Assembly (NCBI GenBank): GCA_003519375.1
Contig: DOWV01000311.1
Location: forward strand, 3,052 to 9,734
Source of the DNA: Bacteroidota bacterium
GTDB taxonomy: Bacteria; Bacteroidota; Ignavibacteria; UBA10030
Direction: 5' to 3'
Length of the DNA: 6,683 nt
How positions within the stretch are numbered: position 1 is the first letter of the stretch; the number at the start of each line of letters is the position of its first letter. This document shows, one piece after another, positions 1 to 6,462 of the stretch. Under the pieces are notes generated by a model, which saw only the letters and a list, made by a program, of their open reading frames with translations, had not been told where the DNA came from and did not search any database. The translations under genes and the position numbers were made by a program.

Positions 1-8
1 GTCAGGAG

Positions 9-383
9 TCAGAAGTCAGAAGAGAGAATTGCTCGCCGATAGCTCGTGAGAAGCTTGCTGACTTCCTCCAGAGAAGAGCTCAGGTGTTGAATATCGCCGT
101 ATCCCAGATCTCTGGCCAAAACCAGATAGTAGCGACTCTCCTCTACCGATCCCTGGCTTATGTTGAGAAACCTTCCTTTGTCTGCCTTTCCGGTCTTCTT
201 AAAGCCCTCGGCAATGTTTGCAGCGATGGAGACAGCAGATCTTCGAATCTGTGACGTGAGTCCGTAGAGTTCATGCTTTGGAAACGATTCACTAAACCGA
301 TATACTTCCAGCACGAACGAATGGGCTTTCTGCCAGACAATCAGGTCTTCAAATGTCTTTGCTGGACTTCGTGTCAAAGTCAT
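9..383 (-). CDS. Four-helix bundle protein (S23 / 23S rRNA intervening-sequence family)
   Basis: A 124-residue protein with the full signature of the four-helix bundle family first found inside 23S rRNA intervening sequences. The visible signs are an FEDLIVWQKA block at residues 11-20, FPKHELYGL near 34-42, SQIRRSAVSIAANIAEG at 44-60, and RFLNISQGSVEES at 71-83, followed by two further amphipathic helices. Members form small helical oligomers. The related Avd protein works with the reverse transcriptase of diversity-generating retroelements, but the role of stand-alone copies such as this is unknown, and no rRNA, reverse transcriptase or template repeat is seen here. I chose the ATG at 381-383 over the in-frame GTG at 390-392 because an AGGTGG ribosome-binding site lies 5 nt before the ATG and would overlap the GTG. 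The length is normal and the frame intact. The stop codon lies at the edge of a 13-bp inverted repeat whose partner is just upstream of the gene. Family identity is very likely; function is unassigned. Confidence 0.93.
   Translation of the reverse strand: MTLTRSPAKTFEDLIVWQKAHSFVLEVYRFSESFPKHELYGLTSQIRRSAVSIAANIAEGFKKTGKADKGRFLNISQGSVEESRYYLVLARDLGYGDIQHLSSSLEEVSKLLTSYRRAILSSDF
10..22 (+). repeat. Left inverted repeat flanking the four-helix bundle gene
   Basis: The sequence cagaagtcagaag is the reverse complement, with one mismatch, of cttctgaattctg at 403-415. It belongs to a short run of a degenerate CAGAAGT / CAGGAGT heptamer that begins at the window edge (positions 1-22), so the full extent to the left is not visible. 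It overlaps the stop codon of the four-helix gene. Confidence 0.55.
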
Positions 384-388
384 CGCGG

Positions 389-394
389 CCACCT
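389..394 (-). promoter_or_regulatory. Ribosome-binding site of the four-helix bundle gene
   Basis: On the minus strand this reads AGGTGG, one mismatch from AGGAGG, and it sits 5 nt before the ATG at 381-383. It decides the start: the in-frame GTG at 390-392 falls inside the site and would leave it unused. Confidence 0.5.
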
Positions 395-402
395 GAAACT
401 GG

Positions 403-415
403 CTTCTGAATTCTG
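403..415 (-). repeat. Right inverted repeat flanking the four-helix bundle gene
   Basis: This is the partner of the repeat at 10-22: 12 of 13 bases pair in inverted orientation. It lies 20 nt before the chosen ATG of the four-helix gene. The bases beyond it (416-427) continue with weaker similarity to the same heptamer theme. A transcript crossing the gene could pair the two arms and present the gene as the loop of a stem, as in 23S rRNA intervening sequences. Confidence 0.55.
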
Positions 416-467
416 GGTTCTCAATTCCCCCCAGGAGACACGCTTCTGCGCCACTTCAGCACAACGC

Positions 468-3353
468 TCACCTCCTGAGCTGCTCAGATATCCAGGCAAG
501 ATACGCTTCCATCTTTCCAAGGAAGTTCAGATAGGCGGTCGACCATTCAATGGGATTGGCGGGCTGAGATTTGCCAAGGCACTCCTGGAAGACTTTCGCT
601 ACGGAGGTGGCGATCCGGTGCTTGCTTTCCTCCATGATTGCTTCCATAGCCGAGGAGTAGTACGCTCGCAGGTTATTGATATCCCACCGGACTCTTGCCT
701 CGGGTGTTTGCTTCGCAAAGAACGTGAGGTCGGTCTTCCCGGCTCCTGACATTTCGTAAATCAAGAGATTCCATCGCTCCATGGTTTTTCGGAATTCTTC
801 TTCAGTACGACAACCATCAAGCGGCAGCCGCGATGCAGCTTCTTCTGTACCGAGGGAGTATCGAAAGAGCAGGTCTCCTCCGATCATCTGCGACAGGAGA
901 TTCGCATCCTTTCGCAATGCCAGGACTCTGTGGGCAGCGAGGAAGGTCTCCTGATCGAAGTCCCTCCCGGTGAATACCATCTGAGGCTGTTGGCGCGCCA
1001 TCATCTTCATGCGCACTTCCGTCTCCATATCGCGCGGCTGACCCGGACCGGGTTCTGGCGCACGACGATCACTTCCGGTCACGTTCGTTCCGAGACCGGC
1101 TCCAAGCATGCGGTTCCGCTGGTCCCAGCTCATCTCGTCAAACGTTTTTGCACTGACCGTAAACGTCGGTGCCGCTTCCGATTGGGCCTGCAGCTGCACC
1201 AGGAACTTGTTGATGAGCCGGTCTTTGTAGATAGATTTGAAATGGGCAAGGTCGGCCACGACGTAAAGATCTTCTTCGACGCATGAGAGGATGGTGTTCA
1301 ATCCTCGCATGAGCTTGTGCTCCCCGATTTTCCGGTCGTCCAGCGGCCGCATCGTGTAGTCAACGCCGGCCATGGTGAGATCAACGATGATCGATTTCTT
1401 CGTCCGGCCCTGAAACTGCGCCGGAGTCCCGACTTCCACGTTCCGGATCCCGTTAAGCCGGAGCTGCAGTTTCGTGTACAACGTCGTACCCTGAAGAGGA
1501 ACAATGATCCCTATTTCCGAGGCGACTCGACGCCCTTTGGCGAGCGCGTGCTTTACGAGATCGATCGTTCGTTTGGTTTGAACATCGTTAAAGGGAACCA
1601 AACTCCTTTTCCCGAGGTACTGCCGGCAGGTCGATTTAAGATCGGCAGAATCAAGAACAACGAGGCTTCCCTTGGCTCCCGGTCGATCCTGCACATGAAT
1701 CCGGTCAACAAAGCAGAAGGATGCCATAAATCGTGAAACTTTCGGCGCACCGGCAAGGTGTGATGTCAGCGGAAGGCTCCAGCGCGGATTTTTCTGCGAC
1801 CATTCATACAGATCATCCAGGCGTTCGGTCTGCGCGAGCATCAGGAAGATATCCTGATGCATCCAGCTATAGGCGGCATCACTCTTGGAGAGAGCTTCCG
1901 GTCCAAGCTGGAACGGGTCCCCTGCAATGAGAAGAGACTCACGTGCGACAACCGAGAGCGCAGCAAGAAACGGCGGATGGACTCGGGCGGCATCATCGAC
2001 GAGCACAACGTCATACCGCATCGCGCGCAATCGGTGGTCTGAGAAAAAGCCGTTGATGGTCGTGACGACGCACTTTTTGGAGCGAATGAGAGAGGCTTCG
2101 TCGACGGATGACTTGCTTTCGATATCGTCCGTCAATTTCTTTACACCGCCAAGCTCGCCGATACGCTTCACTGCGGCCTGGTATTCCTTCAGCTCGTTCG
2201 GGTCGATCGGTGCCTGAGCCTCCATCCGCATTAGCTCCGCGGTCAGGGCTTGCTGCACAGGCTGCAGTTTCTTCTGTACCAGGAGTTTTTCGCTCAGCTG
2301 CTTCTGCGCCGCGGCTTGATCCTCTTTGCTGAAGCCTTTTTTGAACTTCTCGAGCATCGACGCGTTCTGCGCGCGGGTAACGATCTCCTTCAGTGCGGTA
2401 ATCTCATCGCGTACTTTATCAAGCTGCTTTCGGTTCTCATTCGCGCGTTCGCGCAGCTCGTTGAGTCTCGTGAAGAAATCTTCATAAAGGTACTGATGTA
2501 CCTTCGTCTTCCAATATGCCCGCAGCGCCGAGACACCCTCTTCCAACTGTTTCTTCTTGTCTGTCCGCTGGGCTTCTATTTCAGACTCGAGTGAAAACGA
2601 AGGAGGGTCGATCGCAGCGGGGTCTGCAGGGAATCCGACTCTCGAGAGCACACCGTCGATCGGGACACCAAGTTCCTTGTTCAGAAGAAGGATCCGTTGA
2701 AAAGCCTCGTCAGCTGCACGCGCCGTCGGGGCCGCGACAAGGACGCTCTTGCCGGCTTTGAGATAGTTCAGCGCCGCGAGCGCAAGGGTGTGTGTCTTCC
2801 CGGTGCGCGATGGACCCCAGAGATACGAGACGCGGTTCTGAAGAATCTTCTTCAAGGCCTCCGTCTGTTCGTGCGGTGTGCCGAGGACGATTGCCGGCTC
2901 GAGAACTGAGTCGAGAAAATTCTCAGGCCGCCCCGGATCCTGGAACAGCGAGGCGATCGGATGTGTCGGAACGACACCGGCGAGGAGGTCGGAGATGAAC
3001 GGCAAATGTTCATCATAATTCCACCGGCATCTGATTTCAGGGAGCATCGCCCCGAAATCCATCGGGAGGGCAACGGAAATATACTGATTTTCGAGGCTGA
3101 CGATCCGCCCGTCGATACTCACGGGCTGGAGCTGGCTGAAGGAGAACGAGCAATGATCAACGCCGCGCAGAACAAGATCTTCGGGTACTTCGAATCGATA
3201 CAAAAAGTAGCCGGCGAACGCGCCCGTGAACTCCCCATCGAAAAGGGTAATCTCATTTCGCGCCGCCTGAAGCTTCTCACGCTCCTCGCGGAGAGCCTGA
3301 AGAGGAAGGGCAAAGGGGGACCTGGTGCTGGAATCACTCGGGGGAGCAGTCAT
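468..3353 (-). CDS. Superfamily 1 (UPF1/DNA2-like) helicase-related ATPase with degenerate motifs IV and VI
   Basis: A 961-residue cytoplasmic P-loop protein. An N-terminal beta-rich region (about 40-110) of the kind that precedes bacterial AAA/SF1 helicase cores leads to a Q-motif-like PHEQTEAL at 160-167. Walker A is GPSRTGKT at 180-187, motif Ia VLVAAPTARAADEA is at 204-217, Walker B is VVLVDDAAR at 449-457 (DDAA for the usual DEAx), motif III is GDPFQLGP at 478-485, and motif V is QFQGRTKKSIIVDLT at 646-660. Residues about 255-415 between motifs Ia and II are charged and helical, probably a coiled-coil 1B/stalk insertion. Motif IV (QYRMHP in relatives) reads HLAGAP at 532-537, and motif VI (LNVALTRA) reads LNTILSCV at 685-692, so both usual arginines are missing. 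After about residue 720 comes a Pro/Gly-rich linker (760-775) and a helical C-terminal region I do not recognise. ATP binding is well supported; actual unwinding is doubtful. The ATG is the only good start in this frame after an upstream in-frame stop. Its ribosome-binding site is weak: GAAGAAGAG lies about 15 nt away. Confidence 0.9.
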   Translation of the reverse strand: MTAPPSDSSTRSPFALPLQALREEREKLQAARNEITLFDGEFTGAFAGYFLYRFEVPEDLVLRGVDHCSFSFSQLQPVSIDGRIVSLENQYISVALPMDFGAMLPEIRCRWNYDEHLPFISDLLAGVVPTHPIASLFQDPGRPENFLDSVLEPAIVLGTPHEQTEALKKILQNRVSYLWGPSRTGKTHTLALAALNYLKAGKSVLVAAPTARAADEAFQRILLLNKELGVPIDGVLSRVGFPADPAAIDPPSFSLESEIEAQRTDKKKQLEEGVSALRAYWKTKVHQYLYEDFFTRLNELRERANENRKQLDKVRDEITALKEIVTRAQNASMLEKFKKGFSKEDQAAAQKQLSEKLLVQKKLQPVQQALTAELMRMEAQAPIDPNELKEYQAAVKRIGELGGVKKLTDDIESKSSVDEASLIRSKKCVVTTINGFFSDHRLRAMRYDVVLVDDAARVHPPFLAALSVVARESLLIAGDPFQLGPEALSKSDAAYSWMHQDIFLMLAQTERLDDLYEWSQKNPRWSLPLTSHLAGAPKVSRFMASFCFVDRIHVQDRPGAKGSLVVLDSADLKSTCRQYLGKRSLVPFNDVQTKRTIDLVKHALAKGRRVASEIGIIVPLQGTTLYTKLQLRLNGIRNVEVGTPAQFQGRTKKSIIVDLTMAGVDYTMRPLDDRKIGEHKLMRGLNTILSCVEEDLYVVADLAHFKSIYKDRLINKFLVQLQAQSEAAPTFTVSAKTFDEMSWDQRNRMLGAGLGTNVTGSDRRAPEPGPGQPRDMETEVRMKMMARQQPQMVFTGRDFDQETFLAAHRVLALRKDANLLSQMIGGDLLFRYSLGTEEAASRLPLDGCRTEEEFRKTMERWNLLIYEMSGAGKTDLTFFAKQTPEARVRWDINNLRAYYSSAMEAIMEESKHRIATSVAKVFQECLGKSQPANPIEWSTAYLNFLGKMEAYLAWISEQLRR

Positions 3354-3609
3354 AACGTCTACAAAGCGCTCTTCTTCAGGGATGGTATGGAGACACTCGT
3401 GGCTGAAACTCCGGAGGAATCTCGCTCACGATCAGGATTCAGTGTGTGGTGACCGGCACAGGCGATTCTCAATGCGAGGAAAGGTCCCGCCAGTCCGCTT
3501 TTTCACTCCTCGGGTGCCACGTTCCAGGGAGCAATTCTTGATTGGGCTGCAATCGAAGGTGGAGATTCGGTACGCTGTTGTTCGCCCTGCAGCTCTGTGA
3601 GGTTCTCTT
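3354..3609. other. Intergenic region between the helicase-like gene and the small membrane protein gene
   Basis: No complete gene with a usable start is seen here. The part nearest the small membrane gene (3503-3631) is open in the -1 frame of that gene and reads like a protein C-terminus (see the entry at 3503-3611). The remainder, 3354-3502, is the leader of the helicase-like gene. I find no convincing -35/-10 pair in it. A weak nested inverted repeat (3455-3459 with 3514-3518, and 3475-3480 with 3507-3512) straddles the middle, and no terminator with a T-run is visible. Confidence 0.5.
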
Positions 3610-3611
3610 TT
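3503..3611 (-). pseudogene. Possible frameshifted C-terminal continuation of the small membrane protein
   Basis: Beyond the TAA that ends the small membrane protein, the -1 reading frame stays open to a TGA at 3503-3505. It encodes about 36 residues after the likely shift point, including AVKENLTELQGEQQRTES and ending in NVAPEE. The composition (Glu, Gln, Pro, Ser and Ala rich, few Cys) fits a soluble tail better than a random shadow frame. It has no ATG, GTG or TTG start of its own, and this frame is closed upstream by a TGA at 3632-3634. A single-base loss, a sequencing error or a programmed shift would fuse it to the small protein. Chance openness of a 129-nt stretch is a real alternative, so this is a tentative call. 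Confidence 0.25.
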
Positions 3612-3783
3612 ACGGCTTGTCCGGCAGCTCTTCAAACGCGTCGCCGAACAATTCATCCGCAACAGTGGATGAATCAAAGAATCCGTTGAACTCTGATCCG
3701 GCGAGTTTTTTTCTTCGGAAGTAAACGGCCAGGACTGAAATCGTCACCCCCGCAAGCAGACCAAACACAACATACTTTTTCAT
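3610..3783 (-). CDS. Small single-pass membrane protein, function unknown
   Basis: A 57-residue protein with a lysine-initiated N-terminus (MKKY), one strongly hydrophobic segment at about residues 4-20 (VVFGLLAGVTISVLAVY), a positive stop-transfer cluster RRKK at 22-25, and an acidic tail (DSSTVADELFGDAFEELPDKP). The RRKK cluster suggests that the tail is cytoplasmic; the topology is inference. I prefer the ATG at 3781-3783 to a TTG at 3820-3822, which would add 13 residues and place the GGAGG ribosome-binding site inside the coding region. The gene starts 126 bp after the GH20 gene ends, behind its own candidate promoter, so it is probably transcribed separately. I do not recognise a named family. 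Its N-terminus loosely resembles YtxH-type small membrane proteins, but that is too weak to assign. The protein may be a frameshift-shortened version of a protein of about 90 residues, since the -1 frame continues beyond the stop. Confidence 0.6.
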   Translation of the reverse strand: MKKYVVFGLLAGVTISVLAVYFRRKKLAGSEFNGFFDSSTVADELFGDAFEELPDKP

Positions 3784-3795
3784 ATGCCCCCAAAT

Positions 3796-3800
3796 CCTCC
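3796..3800 (-). promoter_or_regulatory. Ribosome-binding site of the small membrane protein gene
   Basis: GGAGG on the minus strand lies 12 nt before the ATG at 3781-3783. The spacing is slightly long, but this is the cleanest Shine-Dalgarno match in the window. It supports the ATG rather than the upstream TTG start. Confidence 0.45.
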
Positions 3801-3841
3801 ATTGTAAGACGCCATTCCTCAACTTTTTGCACCTGCTTTAC

Positions 3842-3870
3842 AATATAATGGAAACTATTCTCTTTTTCCA
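3842..3870 (-). promoter_or_regulatory. Candidate sigma-70-type promoter of the small membrane protein gene
   Basis: On the minus strand, TGGAAA (3865-3870, 4 of 6 against TTGACA) and TATATT (3842-3847, 5 of 6 against TATAAT) are separated by exactly 17 nt. Transcription would start near 3835, about 50 nt before the ATG at 3783. The stretch is clearly richer in AT than its surroundings. If the organism uses a Bacteroidota-type housekeeping sigma factor, this consensus would not apply. Confidence 0.35.
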
Positions 3871-3872
3871 TT
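3847..3872. repeat. 8-bp palindrome overlapping the candidate promoter (possible operator)
   Basis: The arms aatggaaa (3847-3854) and tttccatt (3865-3872) are perfectly inverted around a 10-bp centre. The palindrome covers the -35 box, the spacer and the first base of the -10 box of the candidate promoter, a typical place for a dimeric repressor site. It could instead form a weak hairpin in the tail of the GH20 transcript, but no T-run follows it in that direction. Confidence 0.35.
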
Positions 3873-3909
3873 GAAGGCCGGTGCGCCGGTCCTGTGCGAA
3901 GGAAACCCA

Positions 3910-6462
3910 TCAGCGTTCTATCCACGAAACCCGCCCGGTTCCGAAATCTGGTTTCACAACAAGATACGGGTACTGCTTCGGAGTCGCGGGCAACCACGTT
4001 CGTCCATCCCCCAACGAATCGTTCCGGCTGCCGAGTGACTCGCTCGCAACTTCCCACGTGGCATCGCTCAACATCTTCGCCAGATTCGTGCCGGTTCTGA
4101 GCTCCGCGTAGATATTGACCCCGGCGGATCCAAATCGGTCGTAGTTCACCGCCTCAATGGTAATCATGTTTTCTCCCACACGGACCAAGGATGTGATATC
4201 CCAGATTCTTACGCGCTGATGCTCGACAACCAGGGAGGGTGATCGCCGTGCGTACAATTCTCCGACATCCGTGCCGTTCACCCGCAGCCGTACCTGCGTA
4301 TCACCGATCATCTGTAGCTTTGCAGAAGACGGAAGCTGGCGGAGTCCAAATGTTTTCCGGAAGGTCGCAGTTCTCACCTGCCGGGCAGAGCTGTCCCGCT
4401 TGGCGGGATTGGCGTCCGGATGATAAATCCACTGACTCTCGATCAAGGGATTCTCGATTCGCCGTTCCCGTTCGACGATCCCGAGCGCTTCCTCCCAGTA
4501 CTGAACCTGACGATCATACCGTGCCATGAGTAACTGGAGGTTCGCACTTCGGTTCGTCTCGAGCCATAACGCCGAAAACACCTGCTGCAACCGGCGCAGA
4601 TCAGCCACAAGTTGACGCGACCTTGCCACGACGTCGTCCAGACGAGGAACGGCGTACACGCCCCCAGCGGTGTCCTGCGCAGCGTTCCTGAGTTCATCGG
4701 CCAGGGCGATCTTCCGCGCAAACCATTCCTCAAGATTCACGACAAATTCAAGCACACGAACGTGATCCTGGTTCTCCTTTGCCGTAGCGCTCAATTCTTG
4801 AAGGAAGTGATGCATCAGAGGAATCGTCGACCGCAGGCTTTCAAGCCGCACAACCATTTGCGGCAATGATGAACGCTCCGGCAAGAACGGATGGCGCCAG
4901 AACTCATGCCAGTTGATCTGATTGAGTGCGCTCGACAGGAGCGCGTAGAGCGCGCGGCCGGCAACTCCGGCCCGTTCGTCTCCAAAGAAACCGCTGAAGA
5001 AAATTTCGTCAAAGCGTTCCAGGTCGGCCCGGAGCGGCTTCCATGCACACTCTGCCGTCCATGCGTACTCATAGTAGTTCAACTCCCGGAGCGACTCTCC
5101 CCCATAGTTGCTCCAGTTTGACGTAAGGACGCCAAGCGATCCATTGGTGAATCCATCCCGTGTGAGGATCCGGGTATTCAGGAGCGCATTGATGTGGTTC
5201 GGAAAAGGCCCGTTATAGTTCCACACCGACGGCGAGACAATAAACGGAAAGCCGGCATTTTTGAACGTGAGCGTCGTAGGATAACGGTCAGCGGGATCGT
5301 ACTGCCAGTCGATGATGATGACATTCTTGGGAATTTTTTCCAGGATCTTCGGATTGCTCAGGATCATATCTCCGTACATCATCGGTTTCTTCTTGTACTT
5401 CCCGAGGATCTCGAAGAGCTTCACGTAGTGATCAGCGTGGACCGTCGCAAGATCGGACGCCGCAACTTTCGCCTTACTTCCGCCAAGACCGACGTTCATG
5501 GACTCATCGGCGGCCATATTGAAGTACGGCGAACTGAAAGCAGCGCTGATCTCACCGATCATTCCGTCGAGGAGCGGATAGATTGCTTCGTTCGCGACGT
5601 TGAGACCGCTGGCTCCTGGGAACTCTGCATACTGGATGTATTCCGGGAGCAGGAGAATATTCTCCCAATGACCCAATGTTTCGAAAATCGGGATCAGCTC
5701 AACGTGGTACTGTTTCGCGTAGGCATCAAGTTCCTTGACTTCGGCGGCGGTCAGCTCACCCCGTCCTTTGCCGATGAGGGGGTGTCGCTTCAGGGCAAAC
5801 ACATCTTCGATATAGGGAGAGTAGACGTTGAGTTTGTGGCGGGCGAGAAAACGTATGATCTTCCTGAAGTTTTCCATCGTCGACATCTGGCCGCGGCTCA
5901 GGTCGTCGGTCACACCGCGAAAGCGCTGATCGGGCCAGTCGTGGATAAGGGCTCCCGGCAGCGTGACACTTTTCTTCTGCAGCTCGAACATCATGCCTAG
6001 CGTCGTTACGCCATAGAATCGCCCCCGCGGTGACTCGGCAATAATCACCGCTGCATCCTGAGAGACTTCCAGAAGATATCCTTCGTCTCTCATCTGCTGA
6101 GTAAGAACAGCCTTTTGTTTCTTTAACCATTCTCTCGCATAAGAACTCCGGGGTGATCCCAGAAAGATGAAATCGGCAGATATCTTGCGAATCGACTCCT
6201 CGCGAACAATCCGCAGCGGACCTCGATGCAATTGGGCGAGCCGGGTGTTGATCTGCTGGGCGGCGAATTCGTCCGCCGGCGTGGAATGCTCGCCGAGGAT
6301 AATGCGGGTTTGAGTCGAGATTCTGAAGACCTGCGGCGTTCGAACGACCTGTTGTGGCGCCGGGATGATTCGCAAAGAGTTGTCTTGAGCAGATTCCGGC
6401 TGTGCGCTCGCCGAAGGCAAACAAGCCAAAAAAAGGAGTAACAGACTGCAGCAGGTTTTCAT
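3910..6462 (-). CDS. Secreted GH20-type beta-N-acetylhexosaminidase-like glycoside hydrolase
   Basis: An 850-residue exported protein. Residues 1-20 form a signal peptide (hydrophobic SLLLLFLACL, then SASA, cleaved before Q21). Residues about 30-175 match the GH20 N-terminal alpha/beta domain (RIIPAPQQV at 31-39; SPRGRFYGVTTLGMM at 144-158). The catalytic barrel starts at RFRGVTDD (180-187) and contains ARHKLNVYSPYIED, PIFETLGHWENIL and, at 315-322, NMAADESM. D319 and E320 correspond to the Asp-Glu pair of GH20, in which Glu is the general acid and Asp orients the substrate N-acetyl group. A conserved block, SNWSNYGGESLRELNYYEYAWTAE in outline, spans 448-471. A long helical region (about 480-670) follows, then a beta-sandwich, sugar-binding-like domain (about 697-790). 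The expected activity is release of terminal GlcNAc or GalNAc from glycans in the periplasm or outside the cell. The usual HxGGDE motif is altered (His to Asn, Gly-Gly to Ala-Ala), so substrate range is uncertain. The ATG precedes a proper signal peptide; no clear Shine-Dalgarno site is seen. Confidence 0.9.
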   Translation of the reverse strand: MKTCCSLLLLFLACLPSASAQPESAQDNSLRIIPAPQQVVRTPQVFRISTQTRIILGEHSTPADEFAAQQINTRLAQLHRGPLRIVREESIRKISADFIFLGSPRSSYAREWLKKQKAVLTQQMRDEGYLLEVSQDAAVIIAESPRGRFYGVTTLGMMFELQKKSVTLPGALIHDWPDQRFRGVTDDLSRGQMSTMENFRKIIRFLARHKLNVYSPYIEDVFALKRHPLIGKGRGELTAAEVKELDAYAKQYHVELIPIFETLGHWENILLLPEYIQYAEFPGASGLNVANEAIYPLLDGMIGEISAAFSSPYFNMAADESMNVGLGGSKAKVAASDLATVHADHYVKLFEILGKYKKKPMMYGDMILSNPKILEKIPKNVIIIDWQYDPADRYPTTLTFKNAGFPFIVSPSVWNYNGPFPNHINALLNTRILTRDGFTNGSLGVLTSNWSNYGGESLRELNYYEYAWTAECAWKPLRADLERFDEIFFSGFFGDERAGVAGRALYALLSSALNQINWHEFWRHPFLPERSSLPQMVVRLESLRSTIPLMHHFLQELSATAKENQDHVRVLEFVVNLEEWFARKIALADELRNAAQDTAGGVYAVPRLDDVVARSRQLVADLRRLQQVFSALWLETNRSANLQLLMARYDRQVQYWEEALGIVERERRIENPLIESQWIYHPDANPAKRDSSARQVRTATFRKTFGLRQLPSSAKLQMIGDTQVRLRVNGTDVGELYARRSPSLVVEHQRVRIWDITSLVRVGENMITIEAVNYDRFGSAGVNIYAELRTGTNLAKMLSDATWEVASESLGSRNDSLGDGRTWLPATPKQYPYLVVKPDFGTGRVSWIER

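Noticed and set aside
9..383. Diversity-generating retroelement accessory protein (Avd)
   Set aside because: Avd shares the four-helix fold, but no reverse transcriptase, template repeat or variable repeat is present in the window.
729..752. Second P-loop-like GAGKT near residue 870 of the helicase-like protein
   Set aside because: The first glycine of GxxxxGKT is Glu867, and no beta strand or Walker B partner accompanies it, so it is not a second nucleotide site.
2961..3452. 163-codon open frame on the plus strand
   Set aside because: It is antisense to the N-terminus of the helicase-like gene and its leader, has no family motif, and is typical of a shadow frame.
3432..3677. 81-codon minus-strand frame overlapping the small membrane protein
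   Set aside because: It is out of phase with the membrane protein, rich in Arg, Cys and Thr, and lacks a ribosome-binding site. The -1 frame in the same region gives a far more protein-like sequence.
3876..3892. GC-rich hairpin just after the GH20 stop as a terminator
   Set aside because: The stem is only four uninterrupted pairs (CCGG/CCGG) with a mismatch below, and it is followed by just two T residues on the minus strand.
5194..6000. 268-codon open frame on the plus strand
   Set aside because: It is entirely antisense to the GH20 catalytic domain, whose family motifs are unmistakable on the minus strand. Its product shows no recognisable motif and it is a shadow of that coding sequence.
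5756..6424. 222-codon open frame on the minus strand in another phase
   Set aside because: It overlaps the signal peptide and N-terminal domain of the GH20 gene out of phase. Its product is rich in Arg, Ser and Cys with no family motif.
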